Source: Pascua guehoae | Lineage: Eukaryota > Basidiomycota > Tremellomycetes > Trichosporonales > Trichosporonaceae | Reading direction: 5' to 3' | Assembly: GCA_001600415.1 (NCBI GenBank) | Contig: BCJX01000017.1 | Coordinates: 158,514-222,513, forward strand | Length of the DNA stretch: 64,000 nucleotides | In this document: piece after piece, positions 34,601 through 47,459 of the stretch | Numbering within the stretch: position 1 is the first letter of the stretch | Layout of the letters: each line of letters begins with the position of its first letter | Program-made: the position numbers and the translations under genes | The notes under the pieces: model-generated | Databases searched by the model: none | What the model was told of the DNA's origin: nothing | Seen by the model: only the letters and a program-made list of their open reading frames with translations

Positions 34601-35004
34601 CAGAGCATGATCCTCCTCGAGGACACTGCGCCGCATGCGCCGCGTGGCAAGCGCCACGCAAGTGGGTCGGCGATGGGCACCGCCGCGGCGTCAAGCCTCT
34701 GGATCGACGAGGCAGACTATGCAGCCACGTCCATCCTCTCCGAGTCGGCGCGCGGCGGACGTCCCCAGCTCCCCATGGTGCTCAAGGAGGAGATGGAGCG
34801 CGCAGAGGGTAGCATCATTGTTGCGAGTGAGTACACTTATGGCCTAGGACAAGCACAGACACAGACACTGACACCCCAGCCTGCGGCCCCAGCAAGCTCA
34901 ACGCGGTCGTACGCAACCTTGTCTCGCGCAGCAGCGACCCGCGCAAAATCCTCCAGGGCGACCAGCGCGGCAATGTTGCCATCTACAGCGAAGACTTCGA
35001 GTAG
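31608..35004 (+). CDS. Ferric/cupric-chelate reductase (FRE/NOX superfamily) with large cytosolic insertion
   Basis: Five exons (31608-31728, 31823-31845, 31884-31987, 32044-34826, 34880-35004) sum to 1051 residues; exon 2 is 23 nt. The membrane part holds the ferric reductase domain with heme-ligand His pairs (FHRVLGWLVWAMTTVHVVLW and FYISHCVLVVGTLVFAALHHP). It is followed by the FAD-binding motif HPFTMCNN near residue 518, the NADPH loop GGSGISFG near 600 and the closing CGPSKLN near 1010. The enzyme should carry electrons from NADPH through FAD and two hemes to extracellular Fe(III) or Cu(II) chelates before uptake. Oddly, about 300 residues of Ser/Pro/Asp-rich sequence are inserted between the NADPH loop and CGPSKLN, making it much longer than typical fungal Fre proteins (about 600-750). 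The acceptor of exon 3 (AAG) is less certain. Confidence 0.9.
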
Positions 35005-35227
35005 ACTGTGTGCTAGGGTTGCTAGGGCTGTCCGGCAGGCGTCTTGCTGCTGGGTAATTGGACATTTTTCGTGTGCGCGAGTTCATGCCAGTCTCTGGTA
35101 ATGACATGTATGATGAGTGTTACATAGGTACAGAATGGATGATACAGTGATTTGTTCGTGTGGCGTATCAATGAGTATGTTGTCTCTGCGTAGCGTCTTG
35201 GCCTTACGAATGCCTCGTCCCGCATTC

Positions 35228-37042
35228 CTAGACTTCGTCTTCCATCCCCGCCTGCTTGCACGCCTCGGTGAACGCGATGCGGTGCTGCAAATAGTCAAAC
35301 CCAAACCAGCTCCCGGTCCTCTCGTGCGCCCACTCGCGCGCGGCGCGCTCGATGATCTTGGGGTCGACGCGGGGGCGTTTGGGCGGTGCCGGTCGGCCCG
35401 AGCCCGACCGCGAGTGTTTGCCTTTGCCTTTTCCTTTCCCCTTGTCCTTGGTAGGTGTGGCTGGGGGCGTGGACGTTTCGTGCTTGACCTCCATTTTGGG
35501 CTTGTCATCGGCTGCAGTATCGCCTGATCCGGATCCAGAGGCAACGCCTGCCGCCTCTGCCGCCTTGCGCTCCTCGCGCTCGGCGCGGGCTGCGGTAGCC
35601 TTACGCTCGCGCTCGACGCGGTCCTCGGCCGCACGCTTCGCGGCTGCGAGGATGTAGTCGACGGGGTCCGGGATCTCATGGGTGAGCCGAAGAGTGACCG
35701 GCCGAATGGTGAACGGAGCCTTGCCCTCGGCGGATAGTGAGGGTATGGGGTCCGGGCCGGCGCGGGGCTTGACGATGAGAGGCTTGGTCGTGAGCGTGGG
35801 CTTGTTGGGGTCCAGCGGCACGGGGGGCGGGGCGAGGGGCGCGACTTGGGGTGGTTTCGGGGCGGGGCGGCGCCAGGATGCAGGGAGGGAGGATGCCGGC
35901 GAGCCATTACGATTCCTCGAGGGCAGGGTGCGCCGGCCGATGGCGATTGGTGATGGTGGCGCCCAGCTCGTGTCCGAGAGGACGCTGTGCGAGCGGTCTC
36001 GATGGGCCGGGACCAGTGTACGCTGCGACGAGGGCGAGCGGGCAAACGAGGTGTGGGCGGTGACCGAGGCCGAGCGCGGCGTGCCCACCAAGGTGGCATT
36101 GTCGTCCTTTTCATCGTCCGAGTCGCCTCCGGGGGGCTCGTAAAAGTCGGACGATAAGCTGAGGGCAAACGGGACCATCTTGGCCATCGGGGGCCGCTCT
36201 GCCATGGGCCGCCGGTCGACGATGGGGTGCTCGAGCACCGGGAGTGGGTCTCGAGACGGTTGGATAATCGGCGCCGAGATGAGGTACGGCGGTAACGGCC
36301 CAGGGAGCGGCGGGAGACGAGGCAGAGTGGGACGGGTACCCATTACCGGTGGACGCAGCATTGACAGCCTAATCTCGCGGTGGTTGTTCAAGTAGTGCGC
36401 GGCAGAGTGCATAAGGGGATGAGGGCAGTCCTTGACGGCGCAGAACTTGTCGGCGCCCATCTGGACCTTGGCTTCGAGTTGCAAAAGGAGCATCTCGGGA
36501 GTGTCCCAGTTCACCGACACATTTCCCCATTGTACCTTTGGCCGCTCGTCTTCGGGTAGTTGGGCCAGCTTGTCGACATGGACCTTCTTTACATGCTGCG
36601 TGGGGTTAGCAGGAGCATTCCCACGATGACACGCTGTCCCTACCCCCCTCACACGCTGGCTCGCTGGACAAACCCAGTTTCACCTCATCTCCGTTGACAT
36701 CGCACCTCCCACAGCACAATACGGGAAGCTGCCAACAACATCGACACCACACGCCCACGCCACAACTCGACAACAGCACCGACGCACCTTGGCAAGCAGG
36801 CTGTCACTTGCAAGCATGGCAACACACGCCTTTCCATTTGTCATGACCTGGCATCGGATGAGGTATGGGCGGAGACGCTCCCTTCCGAGTGCGCGCACCT
36901 CATCGAGCGTGAGGATAGGGTCTGGGTCGGGGTTGGTAGACTCCGTCGACTTCAGAGTCGAGGACGCAGGTACCGGGGCGCTGGGTATTGCCACCGCGGG
37001 CTGTGAGGGGCCTGCCTCAGCTGCCGAGGTGATGTCCATCAT
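35228..37042 (-). CDS. C2H2-zinc-finger-like protein of unknown function
   Basis: Two exons: 37042-36788 and 36595-35228, with a 192-nt intron. Splicing joins ...LLAK to HVKKVHVDKL and thereby completes a Cys/Cys...His/His array (CQVMTNGKAC ... HVKKVH). A second array follows (FCAVKDCPHPLMHSAAHYLNNHR). Both resemble degenerate C2H2 fingers. The rest is Pro-rich and disordered-looking, with a Lys/Glu/Ala-rich helix (RAAEDRVERERKATAARAE) and a short basic segment (PKRPRVDPK) that could be a nuclear signal. The C terminus (WFGFDYLQHRIAFTEACKQAG) is ordered-looking. A nuclear DNA- or RNA-binding protein is plausible, but I do not recognise a named family. Two adjacent ATG codons (37042 and 37039) are possible starts. 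Confidence 0.72.
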
Positions 37043-37538
37043 CTGTCGTCCGGGTGGCAAAATCAGGCTGGGAGAACAATGGGAGGAGGATGGTGTGGTG
37101 GCAAAGAGGCAGTAGTCGCAACTGCAAGGTCGTTTCGGCGCCAGTAGATGATGGATATGGGATAGACAGCAATGCTGAAGGAGGGATGCGGATGTCCAAC
37201 CTGTGGGAAGACAAGTGACAGTCTTAGAGATGATGAGTGACAAGTAAGAGAGGAGGAGTAGTGGATAGAAGTGAATGAGGATACAGAGCAACATCCACAA
37301 TAAAGTGTCCTCGAAGTCGGGAGAGGGGTGGACGAATGCAGGCACGGATTCAGGCACCAGGGGATCGATAATAAAATGGGGGGATGATATAAGGTGTCTC
37401 ACCTTTGGGGCCTCCACATTGTGGCCATCCCCGCGCCAGCGGGACAACGCAATCACTGACTGACCTGGCGTACTGGTCTTCATTCAACACATCCTCCACA
37501 TCTCCCTTCCACTTTCCGTGCCGCGCCGGTCTCAACAA
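37043..37538. promoter_or_regulatory. Bidirectional promoter region, C2H2 protein / recyclin
   Basis: About 500 nt between divergent starts. No gene or RNA is seen, and no specific sites are assigned. Confidence 0.4.
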
Positions 37539-40500
37539 ATGGAAAAGTGGGCACCCATATCGCCCTCGCAGCCCGCGTCCGCCTCGGGGGCGGGCCCGGC
37601 CTCGCACAGCATGTTCAACTTTAGCAGCGTGCTCAAACCGTCCAAGGCTGGGCCAAGCACGAATGCGGCAGCACGAGCGCGCGCCGGACGCGCCGGCCCA
37701 CGCGTCGGACGATGGCCAGAGGACATTCTCACACGCGTCGTCGGGTTCCTCCCCGTCCCGTCTGTGCCGGCTTTTGCGCGTGCGAATCGCGCCCTCGCGC
37801 GTATTGCACGCGATGAGGGGACGTGGGAGGAGCGGTGTCGTGTGCTTGGCATTACGCAAGTTAGTGAGTTGGATCGAGAGGGGAGGTTGGGGAGCAGTAA
37901 ACGTGTTCTGGGGTGGTAGGTATAGATGGGGAAGAGCGGCGATACGTTTGACCAGCTGTTGTTCGGGCTGTTGTTGACCGAGTTCTGGGGAGGAAACGTG
38001 CGACTCAGTCCTGAAGGAAATGGAAGCGGAGGCGTGCAGCTCGACGCTTCTCAGGACGATGGAGAACGGCTGAAGGAGAGCCGAGGTAGCATCGAGGTGG
38101 AGAGCGTGGATATCGCGCAGCCGCGTGCAACCGCGTGCTGCCACGCCAACACCCACATGGTAGCTGACGCGCCCAGATCCCGATCGACCTCCATCTCCAG
38201 CAAAGCAAAGCATGGACGCGCAAAGACCTGCCCAAGCGCAAGCTCAGGCCAAGCGCATGAGTTTCAACCGCCCACGAGCATTGAGTACTGCTGTCGGTGC
38301 AGGTGTGGACGACGACGACTTTGGAGACTTTGGCGATGCCAATGATGTCTTTGAGGAAGTCGACTTTGGCGACTTTGCATCCGGACCGTCGCGGACCGGT
38401 GGAGCGCCCGGAGCGATCAAGCCGGTACCTGGGGAGAAGAGCTTGCTGGACTTTGACGACGTACCCCTGCCATCGCGCCCGGGAGCGGCTGGCCGCTCGT
38501 CGGGTTTCTTTGCCTTTGCTCCCCCATCACCCGTCCCACTGGCGACGACAAAGGCGCCTGGACCGTGGTACCGGACGTACAAGCGACGACACCTCGAGCT
38601 CATCCCACTGTGTGGACACCTGCGCGCGTCGCCAAATCCTAGCTCGGCACTGGCTCTCCTCTTCCCCCCCTCGACCATTACGGCCCTCCCACCTTCGCTC
38701 GAGGAGCAAGGCAATGTCCTTCTCTCCCTACTCCGCTTCCTCTCCCCCCGATTGCAACCCGTCCATGATTGGGGCTTTCTCCGGCAAGCCCTCCTCGCCG
38801 CAGCGGACAGGTTTGACTCGACGTGTCTCGTGGCGTTTGAAATGGCAGATACGAAAAAGGACCAGGACAGCATGCGTGTTGCTGCCGAAGCGAGTTGGAA
38901 GGTATGGGAGGCAGGAGGAGGCAGGCGAGATGAGTGGGAGTGCGGAAGGGTGTGGGTCGAGAAGCGAGAGGTCTTGTACGAGACTGGAAAATGGGACGCG
39001 ACGGAGAATATCATGTGAGTAATCAGCTCCGTGGTCACGGGTCGCATCCAGCTAACCTTTTGTAGGAAGGTACCAGACCCATCAGGAACGGCAATCATCA
39101 AAGAGCTCGACTTTACGCCCATGGACGCGTTCATGGCGCACGTCCTCGAGTCGTTCAAGCTCGACGCCGAGGTGGCAGTTAAAGTCTTCCCACAAGGGGC
39201 CCGTGTGTTACTCTCATTCTGCGACCGCGTCGCCAACGACGTGATTGGCGAGTACATCATCACACTGTTGAACCAGACACGCATTATGTCTCAGGATTTG
39301 TCGTTGCGAGCAACAGCAGCGTCGTTTGTGCAGGCTTGGAAGCTGGTCGATACGGCAATGGAGATGCTCGGCTCCAAGCAAACAGACACACCGCGCGACA
39401 CCATTGAAAGGGTCGTCTACACAATGTTCGAGCCCCACATGGACGAATATTTGGATGACGAGACAGAGCACCTCCAGCAAGTATTGGACGGGATTTGCAA
39501 CGCGTGGGACGCGGAATTGGGGCAAAACGAGGGAGATAGTGCGACTACCTCCAAGAAGAAGCGAGGGCAGGCTTCGCCGACCCGTGGGCATCAGCCCCAG
39601 TTCCTCACGTCCAAGAACCCAGACCAGGTCAAGCGCAATGTGCTTGCGGGATTCCGCGACGTGCTCCTCCTCCCTGTCACGATTGTGCCGCGCACAGTCA
39701 CGTTTGGTGTCAACGCCATTGTCTCTGGATCCACCCAGGCCGTGTCGGGTCTTGCCATGCTCAATCCCCAAAAGTGGGCGAGCAATAACAATACCGAAAA
39801 GGGCACGCGCGGCAAGATGGTCCACGGAGAGGTCATTTTTGACACACCTGTACCGCAGGCCGGTGACGAGGACGAGGACGACGTCTTTGGAGGCAAGGCG
39901 AATGGTGAAAAGGATCACAGCGACACTGTCACCGATTCGGACTCTATCAGCCTTCGACCGCCTGACTCGGCGCGATCGGCCTTTTCAGGTGCAACGACGC
40001 CGACTTCTTCGACGTTTGGCAACCCGCCAATGACCCCTACACATGCTGATGGGTTTGAACGCCTCCAGCTCCTGGTCTCTCTAGACACTGCACTCGAGCT
40101 CATCCACGGCGACCGTGACAGTCTCAAGCGTGCAGAGACGTTTGCAAAGTATCCCGGCAAGTGTGGGGTAAAGGTGGTAGAGGCGATTGAAGAAGTCTTC
40201 ATCTTGCTCCTCAAGGCTGTTGGCGACCGCCACATTGCCCCTGGCTTCCGCATGTGAGTCACTCGTAGTTGGCACACCGCAGTTGGATGTGGGACGCACA
40301 AGCTGACAATGCAGAGCAACTGAGCGTATGCTCACGTACAAACCCGCCGAGCACGAGGAGACGTCGTCGGTTGCGCCCCTCCTCCAGTTTTTCGAACTCG
40401 TGCATGTCGGCGACACAATCCAGAGCATGGTGCAGGTCTACTTTGACAAGGAGATTGCCGAGTATGTCGACAAGACCGACTTTCTCAACGCTGTCATGCG

Positions 40501-42252
40501 TGAAAAGAAGCGGTTCGAGAGCATCCTCGACGACGCAGTGGCCGCGGGACTCAATGCTGGTATTGAGGTCTTGATGAATCAGGTGAGTACAGTCAGCACG
40601 GCCGCCCGTGGCCGTGCCCCTGTCGGATGCGTTCCATATATCCGCTCTGTGGCCCAGCCTGTGTGGACTGCAGTCGCTGTCGGCCGCGGCGCGGAGAGGA
40701 CTCGAGTCGACAAACTCCGTTACGCATCTGGAGCATAAGGAGGAGGCGTCTCCGTTGCATCTTTTGTTCTCTGTTTTCTGTCCCTGCCGAGCACAATTGT
40801 GGTCCCTATCCGGTGACTCCTGACATGACTAACACACAGGTGGAACACATCATTCTTGTCAAGACTGGCCCACGCGAGTACTACCCAGAACCTGGGGCGC
40901 CGATGGAGCTCGGTCCTACGGTCGGGTGTCGCGAGGCAATCGCCTGCCTGGAAATGCACTGCAACCTCCTCAAGGGGAGCACGACCAAGGAGGTCCTCGA
41001 GGTCTTCTACCAGGAGGTCGGGATCCGGCTGGAAGCGTGAGTGAGAACGGGGGGTGCAGTCTGCTGTCAAGGACGGCGGGGCTAGAGGCTCGAGGCTCTA
41101 CGGGGGAAGGAGTAGATGAACTGTACGACACAAGCTACACAACGTTCTTAAATTTTGACGCTTGCTAACCCACGTAGCATCCTCCAACGCCACCTGAAGC
41201 GCCAGATCATCTCACTCGAGGGCGGCTTCCAGATTATCGCCGACCTGAACGCATACCACAACTTTGTGGCCTCGCTCAAGCAGCAGCGTATTACAGACGA
41301 CTTTGCCAACCTCAAGATGCTGGGGCACGTCTTTATTGTCCACGACGCCAAGGACTTGGCGCAGATTGTCCGCGACGTTACCCGTTACGGAGGGACATTT
41401 ACTCCGGAAGAGTGAGTCATGGCTTTGATGGGGTTGAAGAGGAAGGGAGGACTTGGAGGACCAGGAAGGGAGGATGACCCGTGTTCGCCTGCCGCAGGGC
41501 CTTAACGTCCGTGGCGGACATTGGCAGGGATGGCGATGGGGCTCAGCGGAAAAGAGTGCTTGGATAGCCAAGCAGACGAGGTGACTGTGTTTTTTTTCCT
41601 GCAACGGAGTTTTAGAGCCCTTGGAGAGGGTTGGTCATGGCTGCTGGCTGCGGCGTTTACCAGGTCGAGTCAAGCGCTGGTGGCAAGGGACAATGGCCAG
41701 GTGCACGTTGACGGCGTCGCCCCAGTCTAACACCACGTCTGCATTCTCGAAACAGTGATGTGGGGAGGAGCCAGCCCTTTGAGGGTAGTCGTGGTTGGCG
41801 TTTGGCGTACCCGGTGTTTGGTCGTCGCCATCTGCGCCTCCCTTGTGCCCCTCCTCTCGGCATCGTTGAGCATACCTCGGCGCGTCGACCGTGACGAACC
41901 ACCCTCATTTCCTCCGCCCCAGTGTCCGTTCTTTCTCCCTGTCTCCGTGTCTCTCGATATCCCTGTACACCCCTCGACAATATTCTCCGTGACCCCTTAC
42001 TAACTTGTAGTGTCTACGAGTTCATTCAGCGGCGCAGCGACTGGAAGAAGATTGAGAAGACGGTGGACAAGGTGAGCCCTACCTCATTCCCCGGCCCTGT
42101 CGGCTCTCTGTCGGCGCAGAGCAACGTCGGGGCCATTGTACACCCAGTGTCCCCTGTACTGAGCGCGGCGTCGGCGCATCGGAGTGCCGTTGAGCTGACA
42201 CGTACAGGCCATGTATGCGCTGTCCGTACGGGAAGACTGCGTCGTAATGTAG
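37539..42252 (+). CDS. RCY1: Recyclin-1-like F-box / Sec10-domain protein
   Basis: Eight exons (37539-37863, 38201-39014, 39066-40253, 40315-40582, 40840-41036, 41178-41411, 42011-42071, 42208-42252) keep phase throughout and give 1043 residues. An F-box lies near residues 60-110 (WPEDILTRVVGFLPVPSVP). It is followed by acidic DFGDF motifs and then the exocyst Sec10-like region (LDFTPMDAFMAHVLESFKLD, FCDRVANDVIGEYI). The protein ends with the tiny exons encoding DVYEFIQRRSDWKKIEK and AMYALSVREDCVVM. In yeast and Aspergillus, recyclin-1 links Skp1/SCF to endosomal recycling and late secretion. The join of exon 1 to exon 2 (about 340-nt intron) is the least certain, as another small exon could hide there. 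The penultimate intron is 599 nt, far longer than the others in the window. Confidence 0.88.
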
Positions 42253-43600
42253 ACATTTGGCCGGTCAATGTTCGACGGCCATTGTTTGTGCGTTTCCAGG
42301 CGGGTCTCGCGTGACGTAGCACCGTCTATGCTTAACCCACGTGGAATACCTGTCGCGGTCCACGCAAGGGCTGGACACCCGGCCTGATTGCGCCGCGGCA
42401 CCTGAAAGTATATCGGGTGAGACAGGCTTGAGATCAAAGGACTCACGGCGCACGGAGAGAGACAAGCATGTCAGCCGGGACGTGTTGGACGTGCTCGACG
42501 TGCTGGGCAGGGACATGCCGTGCCCCGTGGCGTTGTGGGGATCAGCCAAGGGTACTTTGTACGCGCCTTGAAGCGGCCCCCCAGCCAAAGCCACAGGGGA
42601 ATCCCAGTCAGAGTGCGACCGACCCGACACCCAAGCACTCCCTCTGTGTCAAAGAAGGCTCGGCGTGCAGGAGCACAGTGGCAGAGCGTGCAAGGGATGT
42701 TAAGCCTTTAGGGCACGGCTTACACAATCATGTCTCGATATACTTCCTATCGCCTGCATAGAAGGTTTCCCTGTGCGGCATGGCCCGAAATGTCTTGTGA
42801 GATCGTGCACGAGCTCGGGGGTGTGCTCGTGGAAATTTTGATGCCGAGTCGGCGCTGAATTAGGGTTTCTATGGTGTTCTTGTGGATCATCTGCGCAGCT
42901 GTACTGGCACCAGCATTGTAGTCAGTCCGCAGTGATCGCTGTGGCGCCGTCTCGGCGTCTGGGCACAGAGGGCGTGCTGGGGGATGGAGTGGTGCGAGTC
43001 CTGGGTGTTCTAGGTGTCCTGGCTGTCAGTGTCAGGAATATGGCCTTGTTTGGCCCCACAGGCCACAGCAAGCGCGACAGGAACTAAAGAGGTCACTAGC
43101 CACCGACGTCACCGTGGGACATTCGAGCACAACATGTTTTGCCCCTCCCTGTGCCTGCCTGGTACCGCACGCCCGTACGCTGGTACGCTGGTGGAGGCGG
43201 CAGAGGTACAGAGCCCTCGAGTCATTCGCAGTCACGAGATGCCCGGCACCCGACCTCGCAAGATCCTTCAGAGAGAGTGAGTAGTGCCGCCGCCGCCACC
43301 ACTTGGGATGAATCAGAATGAGAAAGAAGCATGCATGCAAGCAAGCACTGCGCTGTGCAAGCAAACGATGTGGTAACAAAGAAAGCCGCGCCACCTACCT
43401 AGCTCTCTCTTTTAAAACTAGACTCTACCCACCCCACCCCGCACGCCCACTCGTCTGGTGTCGATCCTGCAAGTTTGCTCCCAGTCACCGTCCACTACCG
43501 CCCATTCATTCCAAACTCGCTTGCATTCCCTCCCATCCCCGCAGATAACAACACACGACCCACACGACACACATACATACATCTACACACCACACGTACG
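42253..43600. other. Intergenic region, recyclin / Zn2Cys6 factor
   Basis: About 1.35 kb, with no supported gene. The 3' half (43400-43600) is C/A-rich with cacaca tracts and resembles the 5' leader of the downstream regulator. Confidence 0.45.
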
Positions 43601-46600
43601 ATGGACCCGAGCGTCCAGGCCGCGCCGTCTGCGGCCCCGCCCACATCGCCCGCAAAGGAAAAGACGAAACGCGGTTATCGCGCTTGGTAAGATTGTCCCC
43701 CCCCTCCCCCCATTGTGCCCACCTTGGCCGCGTTGGCTGCCATCGCGCACTGTCCGGTTGCTGACGGCCAGTCTACACTGCCGGAGTCGCAAGGCGAAAT
43801 GTGATCTTGTGAGTTTTGGGTCTGCACGCCAGCAATGTCATGCACGCCGATGCGGCGCGCAAGGCAGTTAGTTATGCTGCTGCGCAAACCCCGATATCCA
43901 CTACCGCGACGCCCTACCACTGGCGCCGATATCCAGCCACGCTGGGTCGTTTGCCAGATTTTTTCCATGCTTACCTCCCATCAACGGGCGATGCTAACCC
44001 CAGGGCGACATTGACGCGCCGTCGTCGCCACCATGCTCGCGGTGCCGGCGAGAATCGCGCGAATGCGTCTTTGCCCCGTCGCGGCGGGGCGGGAACAACA
44101 AGCGGCGGCGCGAGGGCGATGGATCCGGATCGGCGGCGGGGGATACGATGAGCGTGCAGCGGGGCTACTCGTGGGACAGCGTGGGCATGGGCGGTGCGGG
44201 CCCATCGGGAACAGGAGCGGGGACAGGGACCGGGGCGGGGGCGAGCGCGAGCGCGTCGTCTACGGCGGGGATCCCATCGTACACTGCCCATGTCGACGTG
44301 CTCAACCCCCAAGGGCCGTCGCCAAAGGCCGACTACCTGTTCAACCACCCGTCCGTGTCGTCGACCGACTCGCCGCAGGGCCGGTCTCCCGCCCACTCGA
44401 CGTCGCATTCGCACTCGGCCCTCCAACCCACCCCAGGTTCCGGATCGAGCGTCCACGCCGCCTCGGTCGGCCACCACCACCGAGACCGCGACCAGCGCGA
44501 ACCAGGTAAACGCCGCCGCTTGCACCTCGGCGCGTCCGTGCACAAGAGCGACCCCTCGTCGATTGTCGTCGCCGACATGCAAAATGAGAGCGACGCCCTG
44601 CACATCCTCGCGCTCGCCAGCGCCGGGAGACCGCCCAGCGCAGGCAAACTCGCCGACGGGCGCGATCGTCACGGACGTAATCGGTCAGACTCGAGACCCG
44701 CCACCCCGGCAAAGAATGTCGTCCCGGCCCGTATTGAGGATTTCGCTCTCGTCCGCCTTGGCATTGTCGACGAGGAGCAGGTCACGCGCCTCGTCGCCGC
44801 CTTCTTCAGGTTCTACCACCATCTCTTTGTGGGTACTCCCAGTTGTCAGACGCTACATGCTGTCGTGGCCCACGAGCTGAAGCACGGGGTGTAAGCTGGG
44901 CTCGGGGTGTAAGCCGGGCTCGGGGCTTCAAGCCACGAGTTACGAGCCACGAGCTACAAGCAGAGGGCTACACATTACGAGCATGCACACGTCCTGCAGA
45001 CACTAACATCCCAGCCCATGGTCCCCGCCGACCGCATCCCGCGCACACCCGACCAACTGGCCCGCTTTGCCTGCAACGAGCGTTACCTCGTGACAGGCAT
45101 GGTGATTATCGCATCGCGCAACGACCGCGGACCGGGCATGCGCGACGTGCACGACCGTGCGTGGAAGGTGATGCGCGGGTGGATTGGCGAGATTGTCTGC
45201 CTCGGCGCCCCCCCCACGGTCGGCCTCGTCGAGGCGTTGCTGCTACTGGCGGAATTTTTGCCCCGCGACCCCACGCGCGCGTCGACGCCGGAACCAGTGC
45301 ATGCGCTGGGGTTTGGCGAAGAGGCCCACGGGTCGGAGAATCGCCAGGCGTGGATGCTGATTGGAATGGCCATTCGGTGCGCGTACGGCTTGGGGATCGA
45401 CAAGGTATGTGGCGCTGCGCACGGACCCCAGTGTGTGTTCTTCCTGCTCGGTCGCCGTGGTCGCCGTCGGCGGCATGTCGAACGATTGTTTGGATGACAC
45501 GGCGCGGAGCTAGCATTTTCTGCCGGGCTTGGCCCCCGTGCGAGTGCGAGGCCTCGCAAGTATGCCCGGCGTACTCGAAGCACTCCAACACATGCCCAGT
45601 GTGCCAGTGTTGGGCAGCTGTGCGACATCGTGACAGGGCTGAGAAGGATGACGTATGGCTTGTGTCTCAGACACCCGGTCTTGGTATCCTATCCCGCAGG
45701 CCTGGTCGTCTCTCACACGTGCACCGCCAAAGCCCACACAGCGAGAGTCCAAAACCACCTCGAATAGAGTTTCCATACTGACTCACAGCTCGCGCTCAAG
45801 CTCATACCCGAGGTCGATCGAACATTCGAGGTGGAAAGAGCACGCCTCGTGTGGACATATTGCTACCTATTTGACCGACAGTGAGTACCCGAGGTCGATG
45901 ACTCCATGGCCGCCGTAAACACCCCAACCGCTCCGTGCCACATACCACTTGCTGACCACGGCAGTATCTCGCTCCGCCTCGGCAAAGCCTTTTGGTCGCG
46001 TGGGCCAAACCTCTGCTTCCAGGGCTTTTCAGCGTCGGCACAAACAGGCCCGACAGCAGCTCCTGGCAACTTTCCGTACCTGCGCGAAATCCACCTCCCA
46101 CCACCACAACCGGGCGCCGACCCGATTCACCAGGAGGATCTGGCGTCGCTCACCCAGACCTACCTCGAGCTCACGCAGCTCATGAGCAATGCCCACGATG
46201 TCCTGTACCCGAACGCGGCGCGGACGCGCTCGCTTGTCGTCTATGGCGAGTACTTCAAGTACATTGACGAGCTGGCGCGCTCGCTCGACGGGTTCCGGAT
46301 CCTGTGGCGTGAGAAAAAGTGGAAGCTCTTTCCGCTCACGGATGCCATGTGGGCAATGTTTTACTACACGCAGCTGTACATTACTGCCTTTAGCTTTGTG
46401 AGTTGTTTCTGGGGCCATTTTTTTTTGTTCCCGACTCCTTACCGTTCCCCTTTTGCCTTCCCCTCCCGCTTCCGTTGAACCCCACTAACACTGCAGCAAG
46501 CGCACGTCGAACGAGCCGCCATGCGTGCCGAGGAAGAATACCAGGAGCACGACGGAGACGGCCCGCGGCCCTCGCTCTCGCTCTTCCCGCGCGGCGCAGC

Positions 46601-47459
46601 GGCGTCCCCTGACGCACGATACATTTTCACCTCCATCGACGCCGCTCGCCAGCTCCTTCACATCTGCTGCGACAGCCTGCACCCTGGTGGCGCGTTACCG
46701 TACCTCCCGAATCGCTTCCTGCTGTGGTTTACGTACGCGGCCATTGTCCTCCTCAAGGCACTGTACTCTGGGGCCATGCTGCGCGCCGATCACGCAGCAG
46801 CACACAAGCTCATTGACCGGCTCGTCGAGTGCTTTGCCGACGCATCGCCCGACGACGACCACCCGGCCGTGCGCTACGCGCACCAGTTGCAGGCTCTGCG
46901 CCAAAAGCTCGCGGGAATGGCCACGAGCGCCAACTCGCCCACGGGAGGCAACACTGTCCCACTCCCAGGGGTGGAGCGCGAGATGGAGCGCGAGGCACGA
47001 GACAGGACAGGCTCGGGCTCGAGTGCTGTCCCCGGCAGCACGCGCATCCCGGACGGCAGCGACCCGCGGGACGCGTGGATCGACACAGCGGCAGACACTT
47101 GGTCGTTCCCCGCGCCGCCTGCGCTCAACAACTCGGGCGCACCCATCTCGTTCCCGTACAGCGTCCCGCCCACTGCCGCGGGCGCACCGGGCTACATTGC
47201 CCCACCGCACCAGCAGCCGCTGAGCGAGATTGTCGCGCCGCCGCTACCCCGCGACGCTGCGGGCAACGGAGCGAGCGCCGCCACGGCCGCGGCGATTGCC
47301 AACAATCTGGGCTTTGCGACGCTCGACGACTGGTTTGGCAGCGCGGGCCAGCCGCAGCAGCCGGCGGGAAATGGTGGCGGGTTCGAGGCCCTCGACTTGG
47401 CCGATTTCTGGATGAAGGTCGGGCCGGGTGAGGCACAGGGCGGGTTCCCGTTCCGCTAG
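43601..47459 (+). CDS. Zn2Cys6 transcription factor, possibly Aro80-like
   Basis: Seven exons (43601-43686, 43772-43808, 44004-44828, 45015-45404, 45789-45880, 45965-46397, 46497-47459) sum to 941 residues in phase. The zinc cluster is built from three exons: RACLHCRSRKAKC, then CSRC...C, with spacing C-x2-C-x6-C-x12-C-x2-C-x6-C. The first Cys codon is split between exons 1 and 2. The fungal middle homology region follows (FYHHLF-PMVPADRIPRTPDQL, RDVHDRAWKVMRGWI, GAPPTVGLVEALLLLAEFLP, LFDRHISLRLGKAFW). This order resembles Aro80-type regulators of aromatic amino-acid catabolism as I remember them, but that assignment is tentative. The Gly/Ser-rich linker and C-terminal Pro/Ala-rich tail are probably disordered. 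It is a nuclear regulator with unknown targets. Confidence 0.88.

Noticed and set aside
34827..35101. Read-through extension of the ferric reductase frame to 35101
   Set aside because: A normal intron (34827-34879) leads instead to the conserved CGPSKLNAVVRNL ending; the read-through tail is Ser/Arg-rich and unconserved.
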